DNA of 64,000 nucleotides, taken from positions 62,001 to 126,000 of the forward strand of contig CACWYC010000003.1 in NCBI GenBank assembly GCA_902765025.1. Direction: 5' to 3'. Made by a program: the position numbers and the translations under genes. Source of the stretch: Oscillospiraceae bacterium. Lineage in GTDB: Bacteria; Bacillota; Clostridia; Oscillospirales; Oscillospiraceae. This document shows positions 36,288 to 44,282 of the stretch, one piece after another (the first letter of the stretch is position 1; every line of letters begins with the position of its first letter). The notes under the pieces are model-generated. The model ran no database searches and was not told the DNA's origin. It was given only the letters and a program-made list of their open reading frames with translations.

Positions 36288-37844
36288 ATGACGTTTACCA
36301 TCGTCCACCTGCTTATTGCTTTGGTGGCGGGGTGCGCCCTTGGTGTCCTTGCTTGTATTCTCATTCGCAGTCAGAAGGCGAAAGACGCCCAAAAGAAGAT
36401 TGCCAATGCCGAAGATGAAGCTCTTCGCATCGTCAATGAGGCCATCAAGAGCGCAGAGAGCAAGAAGCGCGAGGCCATGCTTGAGGCGAAGGAAGAGATT
36501 TTGAAGAATCGAACCGAATACGAGAGGGAAGTCAAGGAACGCCGCGCCGAGCAGCAGAAGCAGGAGCGCCGTCTGCAGCAGAAGGAAGAGAATCTCGACC
36601 GTAAGCTGGAGACCATTGAAAAGAAAGAGGAGGCCCTTCAGGCAAAGCACGCCCAGATTGACAAGGAGCAGGAAGAGCTCAAGGTCATCAAGCGCAGCCA
36701 GACCGAGATGCTCGAGCGCATCTCCGGTTTTACCGCCGAGGAGGCCAAGAAGTATCTGATTGACCAGGTGGAGTCCGAGGTCACCCACGAGACCGCCTTG
36801 AAGATCAAAGAGCTGGAGCAGCGCGCCAAGGAGGAGGCCGATCAGCGTGCCCGCGAGATCGTGGCCACCGCCATCCAGCGCTGCGCCGCCGACCATGTGG
36901 CCGAGATTACCGTCAGTGTGGTTCCCCTGCCCAATGACGAGATGAAGGGCCGCATCATCGGCCGCGAGGGCCGCAACATCCGCGCCATCGAGACCCTGAC
37001 CGGCGCAGACCTTATCATCGACGATACCCCCGAGGCCATCACCGTCTCCTGCTTCGAGCCCGTCCGCCGCGAGGTGGCCAGGGTGGCGCTGGAGAAGCTG
37101 ATTGCCGACGGCCGCATCCATCCCACCCACATCGAGGAGATGGTGGAGAAGGCCCGCCGTGAGGTGGACTCCGTCATCCGCTCCGAGGGCGAGCGGGCCG
37201 TGCTGGAAACCGGCGTCCGCGGCTTGCACCCCGAGCTGCAAAAGCTGCTGGGCCGCCTGCACTACCGCACCAGCTACGGCCAGAACGTGCTGCAGCACTC
37301 CATCGAGGTGTCCCACATCGCCGGCCTCATGGCCGCCGAGCTGGGTGCCGACATCCACGCCGCCAAGCGGGCAGGTCTGCTGCACGACATCGGCAAGGCC
37401 CTGGACCATGAGTTCGAGGGCACCCACGTTGCCCTGGGCGTGGAGTACTGCCGCAAGTACAAGGAGAAGGAAGACATCATCCACGCCATCCAGGCCCATC
37501 ACGGCGACGTGGAGTGCAAGACCCTGGTGGCCTGCCTTGTCCAGGCAGCCGACGCCATCTCCGCCGCCCGTCCCGGCGCCCGCCGCGAGAACCTGGAGAA
37601 CTACATCAAGCGCCTGGAGAAGCTGGAGGAGATCACCGGCACCTATCCCGGCGTGGAGAAGAGCTACGCCATCCAGGCCGGCCGCGAGGTCCGCGTCATG
37701 GTGAAGCCCGACCAGGTCAGCGAGGATGAAATGACCATCCTGGCCCGTGAGCTGGCCAAGCGCATTGAAAACGAGCTGGAGTACCCCGGCCAGATCAAGG
37801 TTCATGTGCTGCGGGAGACCAAAGTGGTGGAATACGCCAAATAA
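36288..37844 (+). CDS. rny: Ribonuclease Y
   Basis: 518 aa, the usual family length. N-terminal membrane anchor (~5-25), a long charged coiled coil (~30-190), KH domain with G-R-E-G-R-N-I-R (~220-230), and HD domain with [12 protein letters not shown] (~363-375). RNase Y is the main membrane-bound endonuclease starting mRNA turnover in many Bacillota. It has its own consensus promoter and terminator. In Bacillus its partner gene ymdB lies directly downstream; here a ymdB homologue lies 2.4 kb further on (40246). Confidence 0.95.
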   Translation: MTFTIVHLLIALVAGCALGVLACILIRSQKAKDAQKKIANAEDEALRIVNEAIKSAESKKREAMLEAKEEILKNRTEYEREVKERRAEQQKQERRLQQKEENLDRKLETIEKKEEALQAKHAQIDKEQEELKVIKRSQTEMLERISGFTAEEAKKYLIDQVESEVTHETALKIKELEQRAKEEADQRAREIVATAIQRCAADHVAEITVSVVPLPNDEMKGRIIGREGRNIRAIETLTGADLIIDDTPEAITVSCFEPVRREVARVALEKLIADGRIHPTHIEEMVEKARREVDSVIRSEGERAVLETGVRGLHPELQKLLGRLHYRTSYGQNVLQHSIEVSHIAGLMAAELGADIHAAKRAGLLHDIGKALDHEFEGTHVALGVEYCRKYKEKEDIIHAIQAHHGDVECKTLVACLVQAADAISAARPGARRENLENYIKRLEKLEEITGTYPGVEKSYAIQAGREVRVMVKPDQVSEDEMTILARELAKRIENELEYPGQIKVHVLRETKVVEYAK

Positions 37845-37859
37845 GCATCATACCCAATG

Positions 37860-37897
37860 CCCGCCGCGAGGAGATTCCCTCGCGGCGGGTTTCTCTG
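37860..37897 (+). terminator. Terminator of rny
   Basis: Perfect 12-bp stem CCCGCCGCGAGG/CCTCGCGGCGGG (37860-37871, 37878-37889) followed by TTTCTCT. Confidence 0.75.
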
Positions 37898-37938
37898 TCT
37901 GCCTTTCCCTGTGCTGTGCGCAAATCTGCGTATAACTG

Positions 37939-37967
37939 TTGCAAATATGCATACAATACGCTATAAT
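37939..37967 (+). promoter_or_regulatory. Promoter of the RelB/zeta module
   Basis: -35 TTGCAA (37939-37944), 17-nt spacer, -10 TATAAT (37962-37967), 33 nt before the antitoxin ATG. Confidence 0.75.
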
Positions 37968-37999
37968 GAGGATGAAACCATCGGAAAGGACGTGGCGAT

Positions 38000-38362
38000 A
38001 TGAAAACAGCCGCTACCACCAAAAGCTGCCGCACCTCCCTGACGCTGGAAAGCGCTGTCAAGGAGCAGGCGGGGGCTTTCTTTGCCGACCTGGGCATGGA
38101 TATGTCCACCGGCGTCAATATCATCCTGAAAAATATGATTCGTACCGGCAAGTTCCCCGTCTCGCTGGACGTCTACACCGCGCCGGAGCGCATTGCCGAC
38201 CTGACGGCGGAGGAAAAGACCCAGCGGGCCGCCTATGCCGTGGCACACCGCAGCACCCTGCCCCAGGCGGCGGCGCAGCAGGGCTACGTCATATCCTTCG
38301 ACCCGGAGACGGGCCACCCGGTTCGCCTGTATAGCGACGGACGGAGGGAGAGTTGTGAGTGA
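38000..38362 (+). CDS. RelB/DinJ-family antitoxin
   Basis: 120 aa. Residues ~10-55 are a ribbon-helix-helix DNA-binding region of RelB/DinJ type (S-L-T-L-E-S-A-V-K-E-Q-A-x-x-x-F-x-x-L-G-M-D-M-S-T-G-V-N-I-I). The C-terminal ~60 residues are an extension with no recognised domain. Its stop overlaps the GTG of the zeta toxin gene by 8 nt, a typical toxin-antitoxin arrangement, and a good promoter lies just upstream. RelB proteins usually pair with RelE/YafQ RNases, so the pairing with a zeta-like kinase is unusual. Neutralising activity is inferred from position. Confidence 0.75.
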   Translation: MKTAATTKSCRTSLTLESAVKEQAGAFFADLGMDMSTGVNIILKNMIRTGKFPVSLDVYTAPERIADLTAEEKTQRAAYAVAHRSTLPQAAAQQGYVISFDPETGHPVRLYSDGRRESCE

Positions 38363-38930
38363 TTTTGCCCGCCGCCCGGAGTTGCAGGTTTTTGCCGGGC
38401 CAAATGGATCCGGCAAGTCCACCATCACCCCCGCTTTTCCCCTCGTGGGGGAGTATGTGAATGCCGACGATATCCAGCGGCAAGGGGGCGTCACCAATCT
38501 GGAGGCCGCGGAGCTGGCCATGCAGCTGAAGCAGTACTATATCGAAAATCATCGCAGCTTCACCTTTGAGTCCGTCATGTCGTCCCCCTATAATCTGGAC
38601 GTTTTGCGCCGGGCCAGGGAGCGGGGCTTTGCGATTACTGTGGTGTATGTCATTACCCGCAGCGCGGAAATCAACGTGGAGCGCGTCCGCAGCCGCGTTC
38701 GCGCCGGGGGCCATGACGTGCCGGAGGACAAGATTCGCGCCCGCTATGCCCGGTCCCTTGCCAATATTGCCCCGGTTTTCGCCCTGGCGGACAACTTTGT
38801 GTTAATTGACAACAGCGGGGAAAAGCCTGTGCTGCTGGCGGATAAAACGCCGGAGCAGCTTCGCCTTTTCCCCGGCGCACACTGGAGCACCAAGCGTATA
38901 GGCGACCTTTTGGCCGGGAACAAGCTGTGA
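38355..38930 (+). CDS. Zeta-toxin-like P-loop kinase
   Basis: 191 aa from GTG 38355 (GGAGGGAG upstream); the frame open from 38235 runs through the antitoxin. A P-loop GPNGSGKST lies at ~14-22, followed by Y-V-N-A-D-D-I-Q and F-E-S-V-M-S (~65), as in the zeta toxin family. The later R-V-R-S-R-V-x-x-G-G-H-D-V-P motif carries conserved Arg residues for ATP and substrate. Zeta toxins phosphorylate UDP-N-acetylglucosamine and block wall synthesis. Close homologues of this size (COG4185-like) are often encoded beside small DNA-binding proteins, and many are of unproven toxicity. Confidence 0.8.
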   Translation: MSDFARRPELQVFAGPNGSGKSTITPAFPLVGEYVNADDIQRQGGVTNLEAAELAMQLKQYYIENHRSFTFESVMSSPYNLDVLRRARERGFAITVVYVITRSAEINVERVRSRVRAGGHDVPEDKIRARYARSLANIAPVFALADNFVLIDNSGEKPVLLADKTPEQLRLFPGAHWSTKRIGDLLAGNKL

Positions 38931-38994
38931 CGCCGGAGCGTCCAACAGGCAGCCCACCATGTTTTGCCGTCCACTTGCCCCAGGGAGGTACCCA

Positions 38995-40179
38995 ATGAAA
39001 ACTGTTTTGAAAATGATATGTCTGCTGCTGGCGCTGGCCCTGCTGTGCGGCTGCGGCGCTGTCCCCGCCGCCCCGGAGAACGCCGAAATGGAGAATACCG
39101 AAGCGGCGGGGGAGGGAAGCGCTCCCATCGAAGACCCCGCCCCCACCAGGGAGACCGCCGTCACCGTTACCCTCTCCGGCGACGGCCTCAACGGCGAGCA
39201 GCAAGAACTGGTGACGACGCTGCTGGCGCGGTGGTATCGCTTTATCGGCACCTTTGAGGAGCAGGATTATGCGCCCCTGTTCTCCGACAGCGACCAGGCC
39301 CGCACCCACGCCGCCGCCTGCCGCACCCTGTCCGCCATCCGCGCCGCCGCCCCGGAGGACTTGCACCTCATGGACTGCGCCGTGTCCCTCCGTGTGGACA
39401 GCGTGACGGCGGACGAAACCGGCCTCACCGCCAACATTACCGAGGACACGCTGATGCACTTTGCCGCCACCGCCGGCGTGGACAGCTATCTCTACGCCAT
39501 GCCCCACATCTTCCGCTTTGAGGAGACGGCGGAGGGCTGGCGCATTGTCCACCACGAGGCGGACGACAATCCCTTTTTCAGCTACACCGACGACCCGGAG
39601 GGTGACGCTGACGCCAATCTGGACACCCTTCTTGCCAACATCGCCGCCCGGCCCGCCCCCGCCGACCCCGCGCCCGCCCCGGAGACCGACCATCCCTATG
39701 ACCGGGCCGCGGCCCTTGCCTATATGACCGAGTACGCCAACCACCGCAACCCCGATTTCTACGCCTACGACGCCGTGGGCGGCAACTGCATGAACTTCGG
39801 CTCCCAGGTGCTGCTCGCCGGCGGCATCCCCATGGACGCTATCGGCTCCGCCACCTGGCGCTGGCTGGCCCCCTTCAACACCACCGGCTCCTTTATCAAC
39901 GTTAACGACTTCGAGGACTACGCCCGCACCAACACGGGCTTCGGTCTGGTAGCCACGGTGGGGCCGGATGACGGCGCCGGGCAGGTGGGCGACCTCCTGC
40001 TGCTGGGGGTGGACGGCCCCCGCCACACCACCCTCATCTCCGGCTTCGTGACGGACGAGGGCGGCAAAACCGTGGACTATCTCCTCTGCTCCAACACCAC
40101 CAATTATCGGGATTTCCCCGCCGCCGCCTACTATTACACCTCCCGCACCCTGGTGAAAATCCACGGCTGGAACGACTGA
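38995..40179 (+). CDS. Lipoprotein with putative amidase_6 domain
   Basis: 394 aa from ATG 38995 (RBS AGGGAGG); the longer frame to 38959 has no RBS. A signal peptide with lipobox ALLCGCG (~12-18) gives lipid anchoring. A Glu/Ala/Pro linker leads to a helical/beta domain (~60-215). The C-terminal ~160 residues match the putative amidase domain: Y-D-R-A-A-A, N-P-D-F, G-G-N-C-M-N-F-G-S-Q with the likely catalytic Cys, H-T-T-L-I-S with the likely His, and N-T-T-N-Y. This domain probably cleaves peptides or wall crosslinks; the exact substrate is unknown. It lies between the toxin pair and ymdB. Confidence 0.8.
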   Translation: MKTVLKMICLLLALALLCGCGAVPAAPENAEMENTEAAGEGSAPIEDPAPTRETAVTVTLSGDGLNGEQQELVTTLLARWYRFIGTFEEQDYAPLFSDSDQARTHAAACRTLSAIRAAAPEDLHLMDCAVSLRVDSVTADETGLTANITEDTLMHFAATAGVDSYLYAMPHIFRFEETAEGWRIVHHEADDNPFFSYTDDPEGDADANLDTLLANIAARPAPADPAPAPETDHPYDRAAALAYMTEYANHRNPDFYAYDAVGGNCMNFGSQVLLAGGIPMDAIGSATWRWLAPFNTTGSFINVNDFEDYARTNTGFGLVATVGPDDGAGQVGDLLLLGVDGPRHTTLISGFVTDEGGKTVDYLLCSNTTNYRDFPAAAYYYTSRTLVKIHGWND

Positions 40180-40203
40180 CCCCTTTCCCCGGCGGCGCAT
40201 CTG

Positions 40204-40212
40204 TGCTATACT
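40204..40212 (+). promoter_or_regulatory. Extended -10 promoter of ymdB
   Basis: TGc-TATACT (40204-40212), 33 nt before the ymdB start. No good -35 is seen, as often with extended -10 promoters. Confidence 0.5.
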
Positions 40213-40245
40213 ACCACCAATCCAACGAAACAGGGAGGGCCGCTT

Positions 40246-41028
40246 ATGCTGGTCAATCTTCTCGCCCTGGGCGACGTCACCTCTGACAGCGCCATCGCCC
40301 ACCTGCGGCGCCATCTGCCCTCGTATAAAAAGCTGAAAAACGTGGCGTTCACCGTCGTCAACGGCGAAAACGCCTCCGGCACCGGTCTGATCCCCGCCCA
40401 GGCGGAGGAGCTGTTTGCCGCCGGGGCCGACGTGATCACCCTGGGCAACCACACCTGGGGCAAAATGAACATCCGGGACTATCTGGAGGAGAGCCGCTAC
40501 CTCCTCCGCCCCGCCAATTTCTCCCCCCGCTGCCCCGGCCGGGGCTGGGGCGTGTACGACGGCGGCAGATTTTCCGTGGCGGTCATCAATCTCATTGGCC
40601 GCTGCGACCTGGACTGGAAGGCCGCCGACCCCTTTGGTACCGCCGACAGGATTTTGGAGGAAATGGCAAAGGACAAGCCCACCTTCACCGTGGTGGACTT
40701 CCACGCCTCCGCCACCAGCGAAAAGCTGGCCCTGGGCTACTATCTGGACGGCCGCGTCAGCGCCCTGTGGGGCACCCATACCCACGTGCCCACCGCCGAC
40801 GCCCGGGTGAATCCCAAGGGCACCGGCTATATCACCGACCTGGGCATGACCGGCCCCATTGAATCGGTGCTGGGGGTGCGCATTGAGCAGTCCATCGAGA
40901 GCTTTTTGGGCGGCCTGCCGGGCCGCTACCAGAGCGCCGACGGCCCCTGCAAGGCCCAGGGCTGCCTCTTTACGCTGGACACCGCCACCGGCCTTTGCAC
41001 CGCCGTGGAGCCGGTGGATATCCGCTAA
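40246..41028 (+). CDS. ymdB: YmdB-type metallophosphoesterase
   Basis: 260 aa, the length of TIGR00282 proteins. Metal-binding motifs visible: G-D-[IV] near residue 9 (LALGDVTSD), N-G-E-N-A-S-G (~40), L-G-N-H-T-W (~68), V-D-F-H-A-S (~150) and W-G-T-H-T-H-V-P-T-A-D (~175). YmdB is a phosphodiesterase, shown in Bacillus to act on 2',3'-cyclic nucleotides and to influence biofilm and motility, apparently through effects on RNase Y. Its presence near rny, and on the same strand, fits that link. Asparaginase starts 30 nt downstream. Confidence 0.9.
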   Translation: MLVNLLALGDVTSDSAIAHLRRHLPSYKKLKNVAFTVVNGENASGTGLIPAQAEELFAAGADVITLGNHTWGKMNIRDYLEESRYLLRPANFSPRCPGRGWGVYDGGRFSVAVINLIGRCDLDWKAADPFGTADRILEEMAKDKPTFTVVDFHASATSEKLALGYYLDGRVSALWGTHTHVPTADARVNPKGTGYITDLGMTGPIESVLGVRIEQSIESFLGGLPGRYQSADGPCKAQGCLFTLDTATGLCTAVEPVDIR

Positions 41029-41058
41029 ACCGCATTTTCCCGCAGGGGAGGGGAGACC

Positions 41059-42054
41059 ATGGAAAAAAAGATTTTACTCATCGGCACCGGCGGCACCATC
41101 GCCAGCGAGATGTCCGGTGACGGCCTGGCCCCGGAGCTGACCGCCAAGGAGCTGCTGCGCTTCGTGCCCCGCATCGCCTCCTTCTGCGCGGTGGACTGCG
41201 TCCAGCCCTTCTCCCTGGACAGCACCAATATGCGCCCGGAGAATTGGCTGGCCATCGCCGCCGCCATCCGCCGGCACTACGACGACTACGACGGCTTCGT
41301 GGTCACCCACGGCACCGACACCATGGCCTACACCGCCGCCGCCCTCAGCTACCTCATCCAGCGCAGCCCCAAGCCCATCGTCCTCACCGGCGCCCAGAAG
41401 CCCATCTGGTTCGACTCCACCGACTCCAAGCGCAACCTCACCGACGCCTTTCTCTACGCCTGCCGTGGCTGCGGCGGCGTGCAGATCGTGTTCAACGGCA
41501 AGGTGATTTTGGGCACCCGGGCCCGCAAGACCTTTTCCAAGAGCTTCAAGGCATTTTCCAGCGTCAACTACCCCGACCTGGCGGTGCTGCAGGACGAGCA
41601 TCTGTTGCAGTTCATCCGCAATGAGGACGTGGACGGCCCCTTGTTTTGGGACACGCTGGACCCCAACGTGGGCCTTTTGAAGCTGATTCCCGGCATGGAC
41701 GGCGCCGTGGCGGACTATATGCTCCGCCGCTATGACGGCCTGGTCATCGAGAGCTTCGGCGTAGGCGGCCTGCCGGAATACGGCGGTTTCTACGACGCCG
41801 TGGCCCAGGCCGCCGGGCAGGGCAAGGTGGTGGTGATGACCACCCAGGTGCCCAACGAGGGCAGCGACCTGACGGTGTACCGTGTGGGCGGACGGCTGAA
41901 GCGGGACTTGCGCCTGCTGGAGGCCTACGACATGACCACCGAGTCCGCCGTGGCCAAGCTGATGTGGATTCTGGGCCAAACCCGGGACTTCCCCGCCGTG
42001 CAGCGATTGTTCTACACCCCCGTGGCCATGGACATCCTCCACCCCCAGGCGTAA
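41059..42054 (+). CDS. ansA: L-asparaginase, type I
   Basis: 331 aa, usual for cytoplasmic type I asparaginases. The two catalytic motifs are plain: GTGGTIAS near the N-terminus (residue ~9) and HGTDTMAYTAAAL at ~83, with D-S-T-N-M and T-G-A-Q-x-P further conserved. It hydrolyses asparagine to aspartate and ammonia. No signal peptide. It follows ymdB by 30 nt and is closed by a terminator. Confidence 0.92.
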   Translation: MEKKILLIGTGGTIASEMSGDGLAPELTAKELLRFVPRIASFCAVDCVQPFSLDSTNMRPENWLAIAAAIRRHYDDYDGFVVTHGTDTMAYTAAALSYLIQRSPKPIVLTGAQKPIWFDSTDSKRNLTDAFLYACRGCGGVQIVFNGKVILGTRARKTFSKSFKAFSSVNYPDLAVLQDEHLLQFIRNEDVDGPLFWDTLDPNVGLLKLIPGMDGAVADYMLRRYDGLVIESFGVGGLPEYGGFYDAVAQAAGQGKVVVMTTQVPNEGSDLTVYRVGGRLKRDLRLLEAYDMTTESAVAKLMWILGQTRDFPAVQRLFYTPVAMDILHPQA

Positions 42055-42064
42055 AAACCGCACT

Positions 42065-42092
42065 AAAGAGGGCTTTTCGGCCCTCTTTTTGC
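42065..42092 (+). terminator. Terminator of ansA
   Basis: 9-bp stem AAAGAGGGC/GCCCTCTTT (42065-42073, 42080-42088) with a 6-nt loop and a T-run. Confidence 0.9.
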
Positions 42093-42146
42093 TTGCATAT
42101 TCGCCGCTCGCTTTTCCCATACTATCCGGGAAAGGGGGCATTTTTT

Positions 42147-43541
42147 ATGGAGCGATTTTCCGTCGCGCTGGCCCGGATGGATGATATTCTGGGCGCGGGC
42201 CGCAATTTCGATATGGTCAGCCGCGACCTCACCATCGCCGGCAGTCGGGCCCGGCTCTACGTGGTGAACGGCTACGCCAAGGAGGACATTTTGGAGCGCA
42301 TCATCGCCGCCTGGCAGGCGCTGCCCCGGCTCCCCGCCTCGGCGGAGGACTTCGTAGCCTCCTGCGTGGCGGCGGCGGACGCCCAGACGGAGCCGGACGC
42401 CCAGAAGGCCGCCGTGGCAGTGTTCTCCGGCAAAACGCTGCTGCTGGTGGAGCGCTACCAGACCTATATCCTCCTGGAGGCCAAGACCTACCCCACCCGC
42501 TCCGTCCAGGAGCCGGACACCAGCCGCGTCCTCCGGGGCAGCCACGACGGCTTCACCGAGAACATCATGGAGAACGCCGCCCTCCTCCGCCGCCGGGTGC
42601 GGGACACCCACCTCACGCTGGAAATCGCCACCGTAGGGGGCCGCTCCCGCCAGGACGTGGCCATGATCTACATGGCGGGGGAGGCGGAGGAGGATATGCT
42701 CTCGGAGCTGCGGCAGAAGCTGGAGGCCATCTCCGTCCGCTCCTTCTCTCTGTCCCAGGAGTCGCTGGCGGAGTGCATCGCGCCCCGGCAGTGGTGGAAT
42801 CCCTTCCCCAAGGTGCGCTACACCGAGCGGCCCGACGTGGCGGTGGCCAGCATCATGGAGGGCAGCATTTTGCTGATGGTGGACAACTCCCCCTGCGTCA
42901 TGATTCTCCCCGCCACCATTTTCAGCTTCACCGAGGAGGTCAACGACTATTATTTCCCGCCCCTCATTGGCTCCTATCTGAAAATCGTCCGCCTGACGGT
43001 GCTGTTCCTCAACCTGTTCATTACGCCCCTGTGGTACCTTCTGGTGAAAAATCCCGCTGCGCTGCCCGCCAGCATGGATTTCCTGCTGGTGCAGGAGGAA
43101 TACTACGTCCCCCTCATCTTGCAGCTGCTGCTGGTGGAGTTCATCGTGGACATTCTGAAGCTGGCCTCCCTCAACACCCCCGACGCCCTCAGCAACTCCT
43201 TCAGTATGCTGGGCGCCCTGATATTGGGCGATTTCGCTGTCCAGGCCCGGTGGCTGGTGCCGGAGGTGCTGGTGTATATGGCCTTCGTGGCGGTGGTGAA
43301 CTATGCCCAGCACAGCTACGAGATGGGCTATGCCACCAAGCTGTGCCGCATGGGGCTGCTGCTGCTCATCTGGGCCGCCAACTGGTGGGGCTTTGGGCTG
43401 GGCGTACTGGGCATCCTGGCCCTCATCGCCAGCACACGCCCCATCCTGGGCCGCAGCTATCTCTATCCCCTCATCCCCTTTGACCGCAAGGCTATGTGGA
43501 ATATGCTCCACCGCCGCCATATCGACCGGAATAACACATGA
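42147..43541 (+). CDS. GerA-family spore germination protein (A subunit type)
   Basis: 464 aa from ATG 42147 (AAAGGGGGC upstream). It has the N-terminal soluble half of GerA proteins, two conserved-looking blocks R-D-L-x-I and G-S-H-D-G-F-T-E-N-I, and the later motif R-P-D-V-A-V-A-x-x-x-E-G-x-I, followed by about six membrane segments in the C-terminal half. GerA-type proteins with B and C subunits form germinant receptors in the spore inner membrane. No B or C subunit gene lies beside it, so it is a lone A subunit here, and it may instead be a SpoVAF-type accessory protein. The terminator follows directly. Confidence 0.85.
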   Translation: MERFSVALARMDDILGAGRNFDMVSRDLTIAGSRARLYVVNGYAKEDILERIIAAWQALPRLPASAEDFVASCVAAADAQTEPDAQKAAVAVFSGKTLLLVERYQTYILLEAKTYPTRSVQEPDTSRVLRGSHDGFTENIMENAALLRRRVRDTHLTLEIATVGGRSRQDVAMIYMAGEAEEDMLSELRQKLEAISVRSFSLSQESLAECIAPRQWWNPFPKVRYTERPDVAVASIMEGSILLMVDNSPCVMILPATIFSFTEEVNDYYFPPLIGSYLKIVRLTVLFLNLFITPLWYLLVKNPAALPASMDFLLVQEEYYVPLILQLLLVEFIVDILKLASLNTPDALSNSFSMLGALILGDFAVQARWLVPEVLVYMAFVAVVNYAQHSYEMGYATKLCRMGLLLLIWAANWWGFGLGVLGILALIASTRPILGRSYLYPLIPFDRKAMWNMLHRRHIDRNNT

Positions 43542-43542
43542 A

Positions 43543-43570
43543 AAAAGGCGCAGCTCCGGCTGCGCCTTTT
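43543..43570. terminator. Bidirectional terminator
   Basis: Perfect 12-bp stem AAAAGGCGCAGC/GCTGCGCCTTTT with a TCCG loop, between convergent gerA-like (+) and ParE-type (-) genes. Confidence 0.9.
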
Positions 43571-43577
43571 GTGAAAA

Positions 43578-43886
43578 TCAATCATCCATAATGCGGCTTC
43601 TGTCCCGCCTGCCGTGAAGGAAACGGCGGATTTCCACCCGATCGTCCATAACGGCGTAATACAGTACGTAGTTCTTCACGGCCACCTTGCGGATTTCATC
43701 CTTCATGGGCCGGTGGGTACGGTAGAGCTCGTGGGCGTAGGGAAACACCGCGATCTGCGCCACCGCCTCGTCCAAGGCCCGCAGCAGCTCCCGCGCCGCC
43801 TGGGGCGCCTCCAGGGTAAAGGCGATGTAGTCCAGTGCTTCCATCAAATCCTGCTCCGCCAAGGGCAAGTAGATGATTTTATGCAC
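43578..43886 (-). CDS. ParE/RelE-family toxin
   Basis: 102 aa. GTG at 43886 lies 7 nt after GGAGGGG, better than the TTG at 43892. The sequence follows the RelE/ParE fold: A-E-x-D-L-x-x-x-x-D-Y-I, a long helix, F-P-x-A-x-E-L, then strands R-x-V-x-V-x-N-Y-V-x-Y-Y and V-x-I-x-R-x-x-H-G-R-R. The terminal R-F-L-H-G-R-R-D motif is typical of ParE. The antitoxin gene lies upstream with 8-nt overlap. Members either cleave mRNA at the ribosome or poison gyrase; the sequence favours the ParE branch but does not prove it. Confidence 0.85.
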   Translation of the reverse strand: MHKIIYLPLAEQDLMEALDYIAFTLEAPQAARELLRALDEAVAQIAVFPYAHELYRTHRPMKDEIRKVAVKNYVLYYAVMDDRVEIRRFLHGRRDRSRIMDD

Positions 43887-44166
43887 GGTCAATCCCCTCC
43901 GCGCTGTCCAGCAGCGCCCGGGCCCGCGCCATCACGTCCTCGTGGGAGCGGCGCTGCGCCGTACCGGCTGCCTGCAGCTCCGCCTCCCGCAGCTTGTCGT
44001 ACACCATGCTGTCGTAGCGGTTTTGCTCATAGCTCTCCATGCTCATCACCACAAGGGAGCCCACGCCGTTTTTGGTCAGGAAAACAGGCTCCCCGCTAAG
44101 CTGGGCTTCCCTCGTAATCTCGGCAAAATGGTTCCGCAAATCGGAAACAGGACGAATGTTGGGCAT
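43879..44166 (-). CDS. Phd/YefM-family antitoxin
   Basis: 95 aa from ATG 44166 after GGAGGTGG; an open frame upstream to 44235 runs over the promoter. The N-terminus has the Phd/YefM pattern I-R-P-V-S-D-L-R-N-H-F, E-P-V-F-L-T-K-N-G and a following A/V-L-V-V-M-S-x-E-x-Y-E. A helical C-terminus would bind the toxin. Expressed from a near-consensus promoter and overlapping the toxin gene, as usual in such modules; it should repress its own promoter. Confidence 0.85.
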   Translation of the reverse strand: MPNIRPVSDLRNHFAEITREAQLSGEPVFLTKNGVGSLVVMSMESYEQNRYDSMVYDKLREAELQAAGTAQRRSHEDVMARARALLDSAEGIDRA

Positions 44167-44191
44167 CTGACCACCTCCAATACTTATCATA

Positions 44192-44220
44192 ATTATATAC
44201 ACGATTGTGCTAATTGTCAA
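44192..44220 (-). promoter_or_regulatory. Consensus promoter of the Phd/ParE module
   Basis: On the minus strand, perfect -35 TTGACA (44220-44215), 17-nt spacer and perfect -10 TATAAT (44197-44192). An AT-rich palindrome ATAATTAT overlaps the -10 and may be the antitoxin operator. Confidence 0.85.
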
Positions 44221-44247
44221 CGCCCGCTGCGGCAACAGTAAAAAGTA

Positions 44248-44269
44248 CGGGACGGCTCACGCCGTCCCG
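44248..44269 (-). terminator. Terminator of spoIVB
   Basis: 9-bp stem CGGGACGGC/GCCGTCCCG with a 4-nt loop; on the minus strand it is followed by TACTTTTTAC. Confidence 0.8.
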
Positions 44270-44282
44270 CTTTTACATACCC

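Noticed and set aside
38671-40785. 704-codon antisense frame over the zeta, lipoprotein and ymdB genes
   Set aside because: Spans three recognisable sense genes; composition and lack of RBS show a codon-bias shadow.
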